From: CAVUPF01 sp963743285
GTDB lineage: Bacteria > Actinomycetota > Thermoleophilia > Solirubrobacterales > 70-9
Direction: 5' to 3'
Length of the DNA: 64,000 bases
NCBI GenBank assembly: GCA_963743285.1
Contig: CAVUPF010000001.1
Location: 620,001-684,000 of the forward strand
Shown here: positions 27,403 through 35,891 of the stretch, in pieces
Numbering within the stretch: position 1 is the first letter of the stretch
Layout of the letters: each line of letters opens with the position of its first letter
Translations under genes and position numbers: made by a program
The notes under the pieces: model-generated
Databases searched by the model: none
What the model saw: the letters and a program-made list of their open reading frames with translations, nothing else
Told to the model about the DNA's origin: nothing

Positions 27403-27818
27403 AGAGACCAGGTCACGATCGAGACCCACGAGCGCGAACCGCGTGAGGTGGAGATCGACACCGCGCAGTTCGCCGACCTCAACCTGGGTTACGCCGTCCA
27501 CGTCTACAAGCCCAGTGGCATCACCACCGAGACCTCGGGCATTCTCACCGGCGGCTGGCAGACCGACCGCGAGCACGTCTACGTCGCGCCCTCCCGCCCC
27601 CGGGGGCAGACCCAGATTTACGTATCGCGAGAGGGCCTCGCGGAGGCGGGGATAGACACCGGCGCGGTCGAACGCCTCGCGCCGAGCGCATGCGTCGCAG
27701 CGGGGCCCAGGAGGCAAGCGTCAGCCGCAAGGTCGACGATACGGTCGCGGAGCGCTCAGCACAGAACGACCGAGGGATCAATCCGGACCGCGATCTCGAC
27801 TGCCGTTTCGGGATCTAG
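27403..27818 (+). pseudogene. C-terminal fragment of a MobF/TraA relaxase (R1)
   Basis: The frame directly after the tRNA reads EREPREVEIDTAQFADLNLG, YAVHVYKPSGITTETS, LTGGWQTDREHVYVAPSRPR and TQIYVSREGLAEAGIDTGAV. These match the C-terminal RecD-like helicase part of conjugative relaxases, where the usual text is GYAVHVYKAQGMT...EHAYVALSRAR. Near 27682 one extra C shifts the frame; the continuation is ERMRRSGAQEASVSRKVDD and ends at 27818. There is no start codon or relaxase domain, so it is a remnant left by an integrated conjugative element. Confidence 0.8.
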
Positions 27819-27866
27819 GCCCGTCGCCCGTCTCACAGCCGACCGCGATACCTACGGCGTAGACAC

Positions 27867-28259
27867 TCATGCATCGGCACTGCCGATCTGCCAGCGCAGG
27901 CCCGGCCCGAACTCGAGCGTGAGGTGATCGGGGGTTATCAGCTCCCAGCTGGGAGGATCGTCCGCGCTCTCCTCAACGGCCGGCACAATCACCAGCTGCG
28001 AGCCATCGGAAAGGCGACAGCGAAGCTCGACCGTAGTCGGATTAACCTTCGCCTCTTCGAGCACCTGTCCAACCAAGCGAGCCGGGTCGGCCGGTTTGAA
28101 CTCGGCGTCCTGGGTCGCGAAGCGCCACAGCTCGCCGGCCTCGTCGCGAACTTCGACGTGAAGCACCTCCGGGTAGGCAATTCGCGCATCAACAATCCGC
28201 CCGCGCAGCGCGCGCAGGATCGTGCTCGGGGAAGTGTCGAGAGCAACGCTAGTCGCCAT
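27867..28259 (-). CDS. Hypothetical protein, small two-gene operon
   Basis: Product of about 130 residues starting MATSVALDTSPSTILRALRG and continuing RIAYPEVLHVEVRDEAGELWRFATQDAEFKPADP and LRCRLSDGSQLVIVPAVEE. The pattern of alternating polar and hydrophobic residues suggests a small beta-rich domain. The ATG at 28259 lies inside the end of the upstream gene (11-bp overlap), so the two are translationally coupled. I do not recognise the family. Confidence 0.55.
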   Translation of the reverse strand: MATSVALDTSPSTILRALRGRIVDARIAYPEVLHVEVRDEAGELWRFATQDAEFKPADPARLVGQVLEEAKVNPTTVELRCRLSDGSQLVIVPAVEESADDPPSWELITPDHLTLEFGPGLRWQIGSADA

Positions 28260-28437
28260 TGGCTTCCTTCCATTGTCGCAGCCAGGCCAGCAGTTCGCCA
28301 TAGCTCATGTGAGCTTGAGGTCTGCTGGCTTGCTTCTCCGCGTGCAGCGCATCGCGCGCCGCGTAGCGCTCCTCGTCAGTTAAGCGCAGCTCCTTACACG
28401 CCTGGCGGAACTGCTTGATGTCGCGCTTGCGAGCCAC
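28249..28437 (-). CDS. Hypothetical 62-residue protein
   Basis: Short, charged helical protein (MARKRDIKQFRQACKELRLT, then SYGELLAWLRQWKEANGD). It overlaps the start of the following gene. It could be an antitoxin-like or adaptor partner of that gene, but nothing in the sequence proves this. No homologue recognised. Confidence 0.5.
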   Translation of the reverse strand: MARKRDIKQFRQACKELRLTDEERYAARDALHAEKQASRPQAHMSYGELLAWLRQWKEANGD

Positions 28438-28654
28438 GGGCCGCTGCGAGTTTATTCCCAGCTAACAGGACCAAATGCCCAAAGGCCACTCGCCCCGCCC
28501 CCTACCCACCCTCCTCCACAGCTCGCTCTCGACCATTTTGTGAGCGCGATCAGCCCGCAGTCCATGCTCTGTAGCAGGAGCTCCTTTCCCAGAGTCTCAC
28601 TTGCCTACACCGTTCACTTATACACAAGGTCCAGGATGCGGAGTTGCTTCCCTT

Positions 28655-28729
28655 AACGTGTCCGACACCAACGACGCGATGGCGAAGGTCGTCGACTGGT
28701 TTGCAGAGGACTGGACGGAGCTAATCTGA
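28655..28729 (+). pseudogene. C-terminal coding remnant, unknown gene
   Basis: A short open frame VSDTNDAMAKVVDWFAEDW ending in TELI and a stop reads like the C-terminus of a soluble protein and has no matching upstream part. It directly abuts the truncated ATPase copy. Probably a fragment left by recombination. Confidence 0.35.
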
Positions 28730-28733
28730 TGAG

Positions 28734-28796
28734 CCAGCCAGCTCCGGCGGGCGAGAGCCTGCGTTTGGGCATGTAGGGGTTTGCGATTGCGTCCAC
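28734..28796 (-). pseudogene. 5' remnant of an AAA ATPase gene (second copy)
   Basis: The minus strand from the GTG at 28796 reads MDAIANPYMP and then, after one extra A, sequence corresponding to AGSRPPELAG. This equals the N-terminus of the intact AAA ATPase gene at 55596-56786. Homology stops abruptly near 28734. The whole promoter region and the attachment repeat beyond it are also shared, so this is a deleted duplicate of the right-hand island end. Confidence 0.8.
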
Positions 28797-28823
28797 TGGT
28801 CGCAGGGTATATGCGGTTATGCT

Positions 28824-28849
28824 CGGTTATAGCGGAATTGCTATAACCG
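28824..28849. promoter_or_regulatory. Dyad upstream of the ATPase remnant
   Basis: CGGTTATAGC-GGAATT-GCTATAACCG, perfect 10-bp arms, 27 bp upstream of the GTG of the truncated ATPase copy. The second copy at 56814 differs by a compensated base pair. Confidence 0.65.
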
Positions 28850-28895
28850 TCTATGGCTGGATTGGACGCGAACTTGCAGTCTGTCGCTCAGAACG

Positions 28896-28932
28896 GCGAG
28901 CGCTCCCTCCAGCTGAGCTACCGGGGGCCGGA
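28896..28932 (-). other. tRNA 5'-half-like fragment
   Basis: Read on the minus strand: GGTAGCTCAGCTGG followed by AGGGAGCGCTCGCC, which looks like the D-arm and start of the anticodon arm of a tRNA. The remaining cloverleaf does not form. A near-identical fragment lies at 56885-56921. Possibly a relic of another tRNA-associated insertion. Confidence 0.4.
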
Positions 28933-29029
28933 AGAACAAGATTGACCCCAGATTCGGCAACCTGGGTAGGAACATGGGAAGGAACAAAATCGGGTTCATC
29001 GTGTCCATCGCTGTCACCTTCTGTCAACT

Positions 29030-29144
29030 CAGAAATTGCTTCTTTGCAGACGAAGCGCATTGGAAGGCCGCTGCGGCTAGGCCTTAGCGTGAGCTTCCCA
29101 AGCTCGAGGTCGCGGGTTCGAGACCCGTCGTCCGCTTCCCCGTT
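29030..29144 (+). repeat. Island repeat with attachment core, copy 1
   Basis: Block beginning TCAGAAATTGCTTCTTTGC and ending in the tRNA-Gly 3'-half core (29091-29144). The same block recurs at 55290-55400 and, more diverged, at 57001-57114. Only the 3' half of the tRNA is present, so it cannot be functional as tRNA and marks an element boundary. Confidence 0.85.
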
Positions 29145-29207
29145 CCAGAGCCAAAAATGCGGCTAATCGCACCTCTATAACGAGGGCCGATTAGGCCGGG
29201 CATAGGG

Positions 29208-29492
29208 GGAGAGGTGATCCCCGTCCACCCCAATCACTTCGAGGAGACGATCGAGGAGCGCCGCGAGGTCGCCCGCTACCAGGTCGTTCACCGTGCCGAT
29301 GCGATAACCGTCGCCGTTGTCGAGCGCACCGGCAGCGGATCCGAATGGACGGACGAGCTGGCGAGTGCTCTGACAGCGCGACTGCGAGCCCTGGGCGCGG
29401 ATCCGCCCCCAGTCCGGATCGAGCTGGTCGAAGAGCTCTCCCGGCCCGACAACGTCGGAGCGAAGCTCAAAGTCGTGCGTTCGGAGGCCTGA
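29208..29492 (+). pseudogene. C-terminal fragment of a phenylacetate-CoA ligase-like enzyme
   Basis: The frame reads VIPVHPNHFEETIEERREVA, RYQVVHRADAITVAVVERTG, then LTARLRALGADPPPVRIELV and GAKLKVVRSEA. This resembles the C-terminal AMP-ligase subdomain of phenylacetate-CoA ligase/F390-synthetase-like proteins (HPxHFxxxxxxxxEVxxYQVxxxxD...). The bulk of the enzyme is missing; the fragment starts about 65 bp past the attachment repeat, as expected for a gene cut by element insertion. It could also be an independent small protein, since a start codon (GTG) is present. Confidence 0.55.
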
Positions 29493-29714
29493 GCGAGGAA
29501 GAGCAGGGAACCTCCCCATTGCGAGGGGAAGACGAGCAGTCGAGATTCGCCTCTAGGACGGATTGGCCGTCACGCTAAGCGCTCTGCGAGGAGGATGACT
29601 AGCTCTTCCCCGCCCAGCGGCGCGAAGGTTGACAGTGATGCTCCAGTGAGCTCTACTGGGTCGATTCGAGGATCCCAGTAGACGTTTCGTCCAACCGCTA
29701 AATCGGAGGCTGTT

Positions 29715-30783
29715 ATGAACGCCACAGGTATCGACGAGGGCAAGCTGGAAGCCTTCATGGGCCAGGCAGTGACCGACATGGGGGCTGTAATCAGCGCCCC
29801 GCTATTCCTCATCGGCGAGAAACTCGGCCTCTACAAGGCAATGGCAGGAGCTGGGCCGCTCAGCTCGGAGCAGGTCGCCGAGCGAGCCGGGGTTGCCGAG
29901 CGATCCGTGCGCGAGTGGCTGAGAAACCAGGCTGCCGGTGGCTACGTAACTTATGACTCCGAGAGCGACACCTACACGCTTCCCGACGAGCAGGCACTTG
30001 CCCTGGCTGATGAGGAGAGCCCCTTCTACCTACTCGGGGCCTATGACTTGATCGCCTCGCTCTTCGCCGATCAGGAGAAGATCACCGAGGCCTTCCGGAG
30101 CGGCGATGGCATGGGTTGGCACGAGCACGATCACCGGCTCTTCAGTGGCACAGAGCGGTTCTTTCAGGCCCGGCTACCGCGGACATCTGGTCGGGGAATG
30201 GATTCCGGCGCTCGACGGCGTGCAGAAGAAGCTCGAGGACGGGGGCAAGGTTGCCGATGTCGGGTGCGGCCACGGAGCCTCAACGATCATCATGGCCGAG
30301 GCGTTCCCACGTTCGGAGTTCATCGGCTTCGACTACCACGACGCCTCGCTGGAGCGGGCCCGCGAGGCGGCCGATGAGGCGGGCGTCGGTGAGCGGGTGA
30401 GTTTCCAGGTCGCCTCCGCGAAGGACTTTCCGGGCGAGAGCTATGACCTCGTCACGGTCTTTGACTGCCTCCACGACATGGGCGACCCGGTCGGGGCCTC
30501 TGCACACATTCATGAGACCCTCGATTCCGAGGGGACCTGGATGATCGTCGAGCCGTTCGCCAACGACAGCGTCGAGGACAACCTCAACCCTGTGGGAAGG
30601 GTCTTCTACGGCGCATCCACCGTGATCTGTACTCCAGCGTCACTTGACCAGGAGGTTGGGCTGGCGCTCGGCGCGCAGGCCGGAGAGGAGCGCCTCACCG
30701 ACGTGATCATGCAAGGCGGCTTCAGCGAGGTCCGCCGAGCCACCGAGACTCCGTTCAACTTGGTTTTGGAGGCTCGTCCTTAA
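29715..30783 (+). pseudogene. Class I SAM methyltransferase, one frameshift
   Basis: N-terminal winged-helix dimerisation domain (LFLIGEKLGLYKAMAGAGPL, VAERAGVAERSVREWLRNQA), then YVTYDSESDTYTLPDEQALA, and in a second frame the methyltransferase domain: VADVGCGHGASTIIMAEAFP as motif I, FIGFDYHDASLERA, and VTVFDCLHDMGDP. Frame changes at 30160-30165: an extra T in TTCTTTCAGG separates TERFF from RPGYRGHLVG; TTCTTCAGG would be seamless. Such proteins methylate small molecules. If the extra base is a read error the gene is intact, about 355 residues. Confidence 0.8.
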
Positions 30784-30994
30784 GCTCCACCCTCCGCAAA
30801 GCCTGAATCTGGCCGCGAAAGCATAGTACTGGCTGATCGCGACCCACCACCTGATTAGCGTGCCGGGCATGCGCAGGATTACCCGGCGTTGCGCTCGCTG
30901 TTTTCCGCTGCGGAGAATGTTGGCATGACCTCCCGCGCGGCGGGAGCACCCCGAGAGATGCCGTCCCGAAGGCGAGATACTCAACGTCCCATCG

Positions 30995-31966
30995 ATGACT
31001 GTCTCAGCGCTCTCGCGCACGATCGAATCCCAAGCGGACCTGCTTGAGCCGGTTCTCGAGTTGGATCTCACTTCGGCGATAGACCGCCTTCGGGAGGCGC
31101 AGCAGATCTGGCTGGTCGGTACCGGCACAAGCCAGCACGCCGCCGAGTTGGGCGCCCAGATGTTCGGGTCTGCGCAAAGAAAGGCCCGCTGGTCCTCAGC
31201 AGCAAGTTTCGTGCGTTTCGGAACGGAGCTCACCCAGACTGATGCGGTGATCGTCATCTCACACACTGCCGAGACCGCCTTCGCGCGCTCGGCCCGCGAC
31301 CGGGCCAGGACCGCGGGCGCCTCACTTGTCTCGATCACCGGCTTTGGCTCAGGGTGGCCGGAGGCAATTGAGACCGTCCCTCGCGAGAGTTCTGAGACTT
31401 ACACGGCGAGCTACACGGCCACCCTGCTCGTCCTGGCCCGACTCTCAGCAGCCCTCGGGGCCAAGGAGCTAGCCGCAGACGGGCTCAAGGCGATCCCACG
31501 TCGAGTCCAAGACGCAGTCCAACGCTCTGAAACCGCGGCAATAGGGATTCCGGATCGCCTGCTTGTTTTCGCGGGGGTCGGGTCCTATGCCGTGACCGCC
31601 AGAGAGGGGGCGCTCAAGGTGCGAGAGGCCGCATCAATTCTCAGCGAGGGATTCGAGGCCGAGTATCTGCTTCATGGCTCAGCCGTACCGCTCGGGCGAG
31701 CCGATGCACTCATATTGGTACAGCCCGACGCAGATCCTGACGGACTTATGTCGGCAATCGGCGATGCCGCCATCTCTGAGGGCGTGGCCGTTGCGTCCAT
31801 AGCGGAGCCGGCTGGCCTGGCCCCCCTGCTTTCCCAGATCCCGCTGACCGTCCGGCTGCAGGTCCTCGCGTCGCGCTTCGCGCAAGAGCGCGGGACGAAT
31901 CCAGATGAGGTAATTGTCGGGGCCTGGGGAGCCGACGCTCTCTGGAAGTTGGGCGGACCCAGCTAG
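30995..31966 (+). CDS. SIS-domain sugar isomerase (GlmS C-terminal type)
   Basis: Protein of 323 residues with two sugar-isomerase domains. The first has IWLVGTGTSQHAAELGAQMF, VIVISHTAETAFARSARDRA; the second LLVFAGVGSYAVTAREGALKVREA and FEAEYLLHGSAVPL. This is the arrangement of the isomerase half of glucosamine-6-phosphate synthase without the glutaminase half, as in AgaS/FrlB/NagB-II-like enzymes. It likely binds a phosphosugar such as fructose- or glucosamine-6-phosphate. Start ATG 30995. Confidence 0.85.
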   Translation: MTVSALSRTIESQADLLEPVLELDLTSAIDRLREAQQIWLVGTGTSQHAAELGAQMFGSAQRKARWSSAASFVRFGTELTQTDAVIVISHTAETAFARSARDRARTAGASLVSITGFGSGWPEAIETVPRESSETYTASYTATLLVLARLSAALGAKELAADGLKAIPRRVQDAVQRSETAAIGIPDRLLVFAGVGSYAVTAREGALKVREAASILSEGFEAEYLLHGSAVPLGRADALILVQPDADPDGLMSAIGDAAISEGVAVASIAEPAGLAPLLSQIPLTVRLQVLASRFAQERGTNPDEVIVGAWGADALWKLGGPS

Positions 31967-32569
31967 TGCCCCGCAGTTCCGCCCCTGAGCTGCGGGATCG
32001 GTTCCGAGCACAGAGAGGTATCAGTGTGGTGGTTGGAAAAGGGTGCTTGCGCTCGATGCCGAGCAGTCCGATCGTGATCATCGGCGCCGCGCGATCAGGC
32101 GCGGGTGAAGCAGGCACCGAGCCAACTCGGTGTCCTGGCGCGGAGTCGTCTTCCAGCGTTCCGGCCGTGCCCACAGCGCGGGCTGAGCGCGAGGCGAAAA
32201 ACCTCGCGAACTCCTGAGGGACGTGAGATTGGAGGAAACGGACTTAACCGGATACCCACTCGTCGGGCAACCTGCATTCAGCTTGCCAGTTGCCGTCGGG
32301 GGCGGTGTGGCGATGGCATCAGCGGACCCACCAGCGGCTCCCGGGCACACCCTTTGTGCGACACCCACGACGAACAGCAGGACTCAAGATCACATCCGCG
32401 TCGACCGCTGCTCCAGCCAGGAGCGGAAGCGTCGGCAGTCTGCACAGGCGACGCAAAGCTCAAGATCGAGAGCCCGACGCGGTGATCCGTCTTGCTACAG
32501 GCGGCCGAGTTCGAAGCGATTCGTCCAGCGCTCAAGAAATCGGCGCTGAGCGCCGATTTCTGGCCTGAG
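31967..32569. other. Non-coding or degraded stretch with possible sulfotransferase start
   Basis: No intact gene. At 32056 a short frame MPSSPIVIIGAARSG resembles the N-terminal phosphosulfate-binding loop of sulfotransferases, but the similarity ends after 15 codons. At 32455 GACGCAAAG looks like one half of a c-di-GMP riboswitch but lacks the partner GCAAA hairpin. The stretch is probably recombination debris in front of the GGDEF-EAL gene. Confidence 0.35.
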
Positions 32570-34447
32570 ATGGCAGCCAAACGCCCAAGCTCGAGCAAGG
32601 ACGCAATCAGGGTGCCGGCGCCGCCGACCCCTGTGGTGGAGCAGCCCGCCGAGAACCTCCACCGCCTCGGCGAGGAGCTGAAGGCGCGCGCCGAGGACGT
32701 TCTCAAGCTGACGGTCGAGCAAACCACTGGTCCAGGCCACGAGGTCGACGCCGTCGTCCAGGAGAGCTTCGAACGAATCAGTGGAAACTCGACGATCGCG
32801 GTCGCCCGCTGGATCGCGGGGGAGGGCATGGAGGTCGCGATCGAGGCCGGCCGGGAGACCTGGGAGATCTTCGGTGAGTTGGCCGTCCAGCGTGCCGCCT
32901 CGCTTAACGAGGTCACCTGGCGCTGTTTTTGGTGGCGCAACGTGATGGCCGAGGTGCTGAACGAAAGCGCCACGCAACTTGGCATCTCGCCCGAGGCGCG
33001 CTCCCAGGCGCTGAACATCCTGCAGCTCAGCCTCGAGTTCAGCCTGCTGCGGATGTGCGAGTGCTTTGAGTCAGAGCGCCAGCGCACCGACGAAGAGCTG
33101 GCACGCCGCGAGGAGGAGCTTTCGTTCCTCGCCACCCACGATGGGTTGACAGGGTTGCCCAACCGCACCCTGATCCTCGACCGAGTCGAGCAGATCCTGT
33201 CGCGCTCGCGTCGCAGCAAGGCGCCGGTGGCGGCGCTCTTCATCGACCTCGACAACTTCAAGGACATAAACGACAGCCTCGGCCACGCCCTCGGCGACGA
33301 ACTCCTGCAGGCGGTAGCCGCTCGCCTTGACGGCGTGATCCGCGAGTCCGACGCGCTCGGGCGTCTGGGGGGCGATGAGTTCGTCGTGATCTCCGAGGAG
33401 CTCTCGATGTCAGTCGGTCCTGAGCTCGTCGCCGAGCGCCTGCTCGAGACGCTCAAACAGCCGTTCAAGCTTGGGCCCGACAAGCAGACTCGCGTCAGTG
33501 TGACGGCGAGCATCGGGATCGCGATCGCCGATCAGACCTCGGCGGAGGAGCTCCTGCGCAACTCCGACATCGCGATGTACCGGGCCAAGTGGGACGGCAA
33601 GAATCGCACCGCCGTGTTTGAGAGCGGCATGCAGGACATCATCCAAAAGCGCATGGAACTTGAAATGGACCTGCGCGAAGCCCTTGCCAAGGAGGAGTTC
33701 TTCCTCGCCTACCAGCCGACGCTCAACTTAAGCGACATGAGCCCCACCGGGGTGGAGGCCCTGATCCGCTGGGAGCACCCGACTCGCGGGGTGATCCAGC
33801 CTGACGATTTCGTCCCTCTGCTCGAGGGTTCCGGCCTGATCACGGACGTTGGCAGGTGGGTTTTGGAGCAAGCCTGTGCCCAGGGCGCCGCCTGGCGGGC
33901 GGCCGGTTACCCGATCCAGATGGCCGTCAACGTCTCCGCCCGCCAGCTCGACACCGACCAGATCACTGCCGACGTCGAAGTTGCGCTCTCTCACGGAGGC
34001 CTTGACCCCGCAGCATTGACGATCGAGGTGACTGAGACGGCGCTGATGCAAAACGTCGAGCAGACCGCTGCTCGGCTGACCGCGATCAAAGCGCTCGGCG
34101 TGCAGATCGCGATCGATGACTTTGGCACGGGGTATTCATCACTTGCCCACCTGCAGCGCTTCCCGGTCGATGCACTGAAGATCGATCGCTCCTTCATCTC
34201 AGGGCTCGACCGCAGCGCGGAGAGCGAGACGCTGATTCACTCCCTGGTGCAACTCGGCAAGGCGCTCTCGATCCAGACCTTCGCCGAGGGGATCGAGCAA
34301 GAGCACGAGCTCACCATGCTGATGGACGAGGACTGCGACAACGGCCAAGGCTTCCTCTTCTCCCACCCGCTCGACGTGGCGGCCACCGAGGCCTACCTGA
34401 AGGACTGCGCCGGCGCGGGCACTCCCGGCTTCGCGAAAGCGAAGTAG
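32570..34447 (+). CDS. GGDEF-EAL cyclic di-GMP enzyme
   Basis: Cytoplasmic protein of about 625 residues. Residues 1-170 are a helical input region of unknown type. GGDEF domain: THDGLTGLPNRTLILDRVEQ, IDLDNFKDINDSLGHALGDE and GRLGGDEFVVIS with an intact GGDEF. EAL domain: GVEALIRWEHPTRG, NVSARQL, EVTETALM, and IDDFGTGYSSLAHLQRFPVD, followed by DRSFISGL and FAEGIEQEHE. Both active sites look complete, so it could make and break c-di-GMP. I prefer the ATG at 32570 over the TTG at 32492. Two c-di-GMP riboswitches lie within 5.5 kb. Confidence 0.92.
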   Translation: MAAKRPSSSKDAIRVPAPPTPVVEQPAENLHRLGEELKARAEDVLKLTVEQTTGPGHEVDAVVQESFERISGNSTIAVARWIAGEGMEVAIEAGRETWEIFGELAVQRAASLNEVTWRCFWWRNVMAEVLNESATQLGISPEARSQALNILQLSLEFSLLRMCECFESERQRTDEELARREEELSFLATHDGLTGLPNRTLILDRVEQILSRSRRSKAPVAALFIDLDNFKDINDSLGHALGDELLQAVAARLDGVIRESDALGRLGGDEFVVISEELSMSVGPELVAERLLETLKQPFKLGPDKQTRVSVTASIGIAIADQTSAEELLRNSDIAMYRAKWDGKNRTAVFESGMQDIIQKRMELEMDLREALAKEEFFLAYQPTLNLSDMSPTGVEALIRWEHPTRGVIQPDDFVPLLEGSGLITDVGRWVLEQACAQGAAWRAAGYPIQMAVNVSARQLDTDQITADVEVALSHGGLDPAALTIEVTETALMQNVEQTAARLTAIKALGVQIAIDDFGTGYSSLAHLQRFPVDALKIDRSFISGLDRSAESETLIHSLVQLGKALSIQTFAEGIEQEHELTMLMDEDCDNGQGFLFSHPLDVAATEAYLKDCAGAGTPGFAKAK

Positions 34448-34557
34448 TAACTCGGCGGGTAGCTTTGTGGGAGCCGCGACGATTGAACTAACAGCGCTTC
34501 CCGAATCCCGCCGATGAGCGCTCCATCGGACGCCGACACTGACTAGGCTCGCCTCCC

Positions 34558-34788
34558 ATGCCGAGCTACCGATTCCAAAAACGAAACGGCGAGGAGGCTT
34601 GGCAGGATGTTGGGGAGCAGGAGATCGGCAGGGAGACAACGGCCAAGGAAGCCTTCGCCTGGCTCAGGAGGAGCGAGAAGCTGCTGCCGGGTGAGTACCG
34701 CTTCAAGCGCTCCGATGAGAGCCCCGACCACCACTGGGGCCAATTGAGGCTTGCCGGGGATGGTGAGGTCATCCTCGGCGAGCGCTGA
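34558..34788 (+). CDS. Hypothetical 76-residue protein
   Basis: Small charged protein MPSYRFQKRNGEEAWQDVGE ... FAWLRRSEKLLPGEYRFKRS ... HHWGQLRLAGDGEVILGER. The ATG follows a probable -10 box (TAGGCT at about 34544) closely. Its central part (YRFKRSDES...HHWGQ) recurs as a fragment at 54178-54233. Not recognised; no membrane segment or signal peptide. Confidence 0.6.
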   Translation: MPSYRFQKRNGEEAWQDVGEQEIGRETTAKEAFAWLRRSEKLLPGEYRFKRSDESPDHHWGQLRLAGDGEVILGER

Positions 34789-34846
34789 GCGAGGGGACGA
34801 GGCTCAAGGGGAACCCCGACCCGCTCGCCAGAGGTAGCCGCAGTCC

Positions 34847-35473
34847 CTAATGGCGACAGAAAGGATCGACATAGAAATCGTAGACCTGGAAGTCGCTGCT
34901 CTGCCCACCGGGGATGAGCGTGAACTTGACCGACTGCCAGCCACTTAAGTTTTCAGGCTGCAGGTTGACCGGGTCTGAGAGAGTCCATTCCGTGCCTTGG
35001 CCGTGGACCTGCCCGGTGTTCTTGGGCTGTTCCCAGGTGGCGGTCCCGGCATAGGAGACGTAGAAGAAGACGCCCTCGGCGCCGATTACGTTGCGGACCA
35101 TCATCCGCGCGACGGGGTATTCGGAAGTGACGCAGATGGTCGGGCTGACGGCCTTTGAGCCGCTTGGCAGGTTGAGGACGCCGGCGCTCTTGCCACCGGG
35201 TTGGGTGACGGTCTCGACCTTCGCCCCACCGCTCAGCGTCCAGCCTTCGGCGTTGAAGCTGTTGGCCTTCTGCCCGGGCACCTCCATGTAGTAATTGGAG
35301 TCCCCGTTGGCGAGGAAGACCTGGGAGAGGACGGGTTCTGAGCACGATGGGCTGCCGCTGGCCGCTGCCGGAGCTGCGGAGAAGCCCGCCAAGGTGAGGC
35401 CGAGGACGCAGCCGATCGCTGCCTGGGAGACGCGCTTGAGCGAGCGGGGACGGTGAAATCTGGTGAGCTTCAT
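34847..35473 (-). CDS. Secreted protein controlled by a c-di-GMP riboswitch
   Basis: Exported protein of about 208 residues. The signal peptide includes VSQAAIGCVLGLTLAGFSAA with an Ala-x-Ala type cleavage region (PAAASG). The mature part is beta-rich: FLANGDSNYYMEVPGQKANS, GWTLSGGAKVETVTQPGGKS, LNLPSGSKAVSPTICVTSEY, FFYVSYAGTATWEQPKNTGQ, VKFTLIPGGQSSDFQVYDFY. Two cysteine pairs are possible. The ATG at 35473 follows GAGGAGGTTTGCCGA. The 5' leader has a riboswitch and terminator, so expression depends on c-di-GMP. A surface or matrix role is inferred. The family is common in Solirubrobacterales but uncharacterised. Confidence 0.85.
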   Translation of the reverse strand: MKLTRFHRPRSLKRVSQAAIGCVLGLTLAGFSAAPAAASGSPSCSEPVLSQVFLANGDSNYYMEVPGQKANSFNAEGWTLSGGAKVETVTQPGGKSAGVLNLPSGSKAVSPTICVTSEYPVARMMVRNVIGAEGVFFYVSYAGTATWEQPKNTGQVHGQGTEWTLSDPVNLQPENLSGWQSVKFTLIPGGQSSDFQVYDFYVDPFCRH

Positions 35474-35498
35474 TCGGCAAACCTCCTCGTCGCAGGCC

Positions 35499-35529
35499 AA
35501 AAAAAGAGCCTGGTCACATGAACCAAGCT
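35499..35529 (-). terminator. Rho-independent terminator in the riboswitch leader
   Basis: On the minus strand AGCTTGGT-loop-ACCAGGCT is followed by seven T. It lies between the riboswitch and the ribosome binding site of the secreted-protein gene. The stem's left arm overlaps the 3' strand of the riboswitch, so alternative pairing could couple ligand binding to termination. Confidence 0.85.
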
Positions 35530-35606
35530 GGCAGTTGAGCCATCTCGCCCGACAGGCGAGACCTCTGACTTTGCGCCCCTGTCTCACGACAGGTTTGCCC
35601 TTATGC
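35528..35606 (-). ncRNA. Cyclic di-GMP-I (GEMM) riboswitch
   Basis: Read on the minus strand: GGGCAAACC, a hairpin CCUGUC-GUGA-GACAGG with a GNRA loop, then GGCGCAAAG, a second hairpin UCUCGCC-UGUC-GGGCGAGA, and GGCUCAACUGCCAGC. The GCAAA / GNRA loop / CGCAAAG order is the hallmark of GEMM-I aptamers. It precedes a terminator and the secreted-protein gene. Confidence 0.85.
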
Positions 35607-35891
35607 AGCTACTTATCTGGTCAGAGCATCGGCAGCGCGCGTCTGCGGCTAAAGGGGCCTCATACGCACGGCTAGTCGGTTTTGGGGCCCCCTAATTGCC
35701 ACCGCGATGTCGAGCAGGGCGAGCAAAGCAAGCCTGGGGACGGATCACACGCCCCTGGGACGATTGGCGAATCGACCGGGATGATTTGGGACCGGCGTCC
35801 AAGCCCGCTCCAAATGCTCGGGAGTAGCATGCCCGCCGATGCTGGCGCGCCTCGGCCGCAGAGTTACTTCTAGGTCTCTTCTCGACGCCGC

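Noticed and set aside
32440..32500. GACGCAAAG at 32455 as a third c-di-GMP riboswitch
   Set aside because: The required upstream GCAAA element and GNRA hairpin are absent, and the downstream helix does not form.
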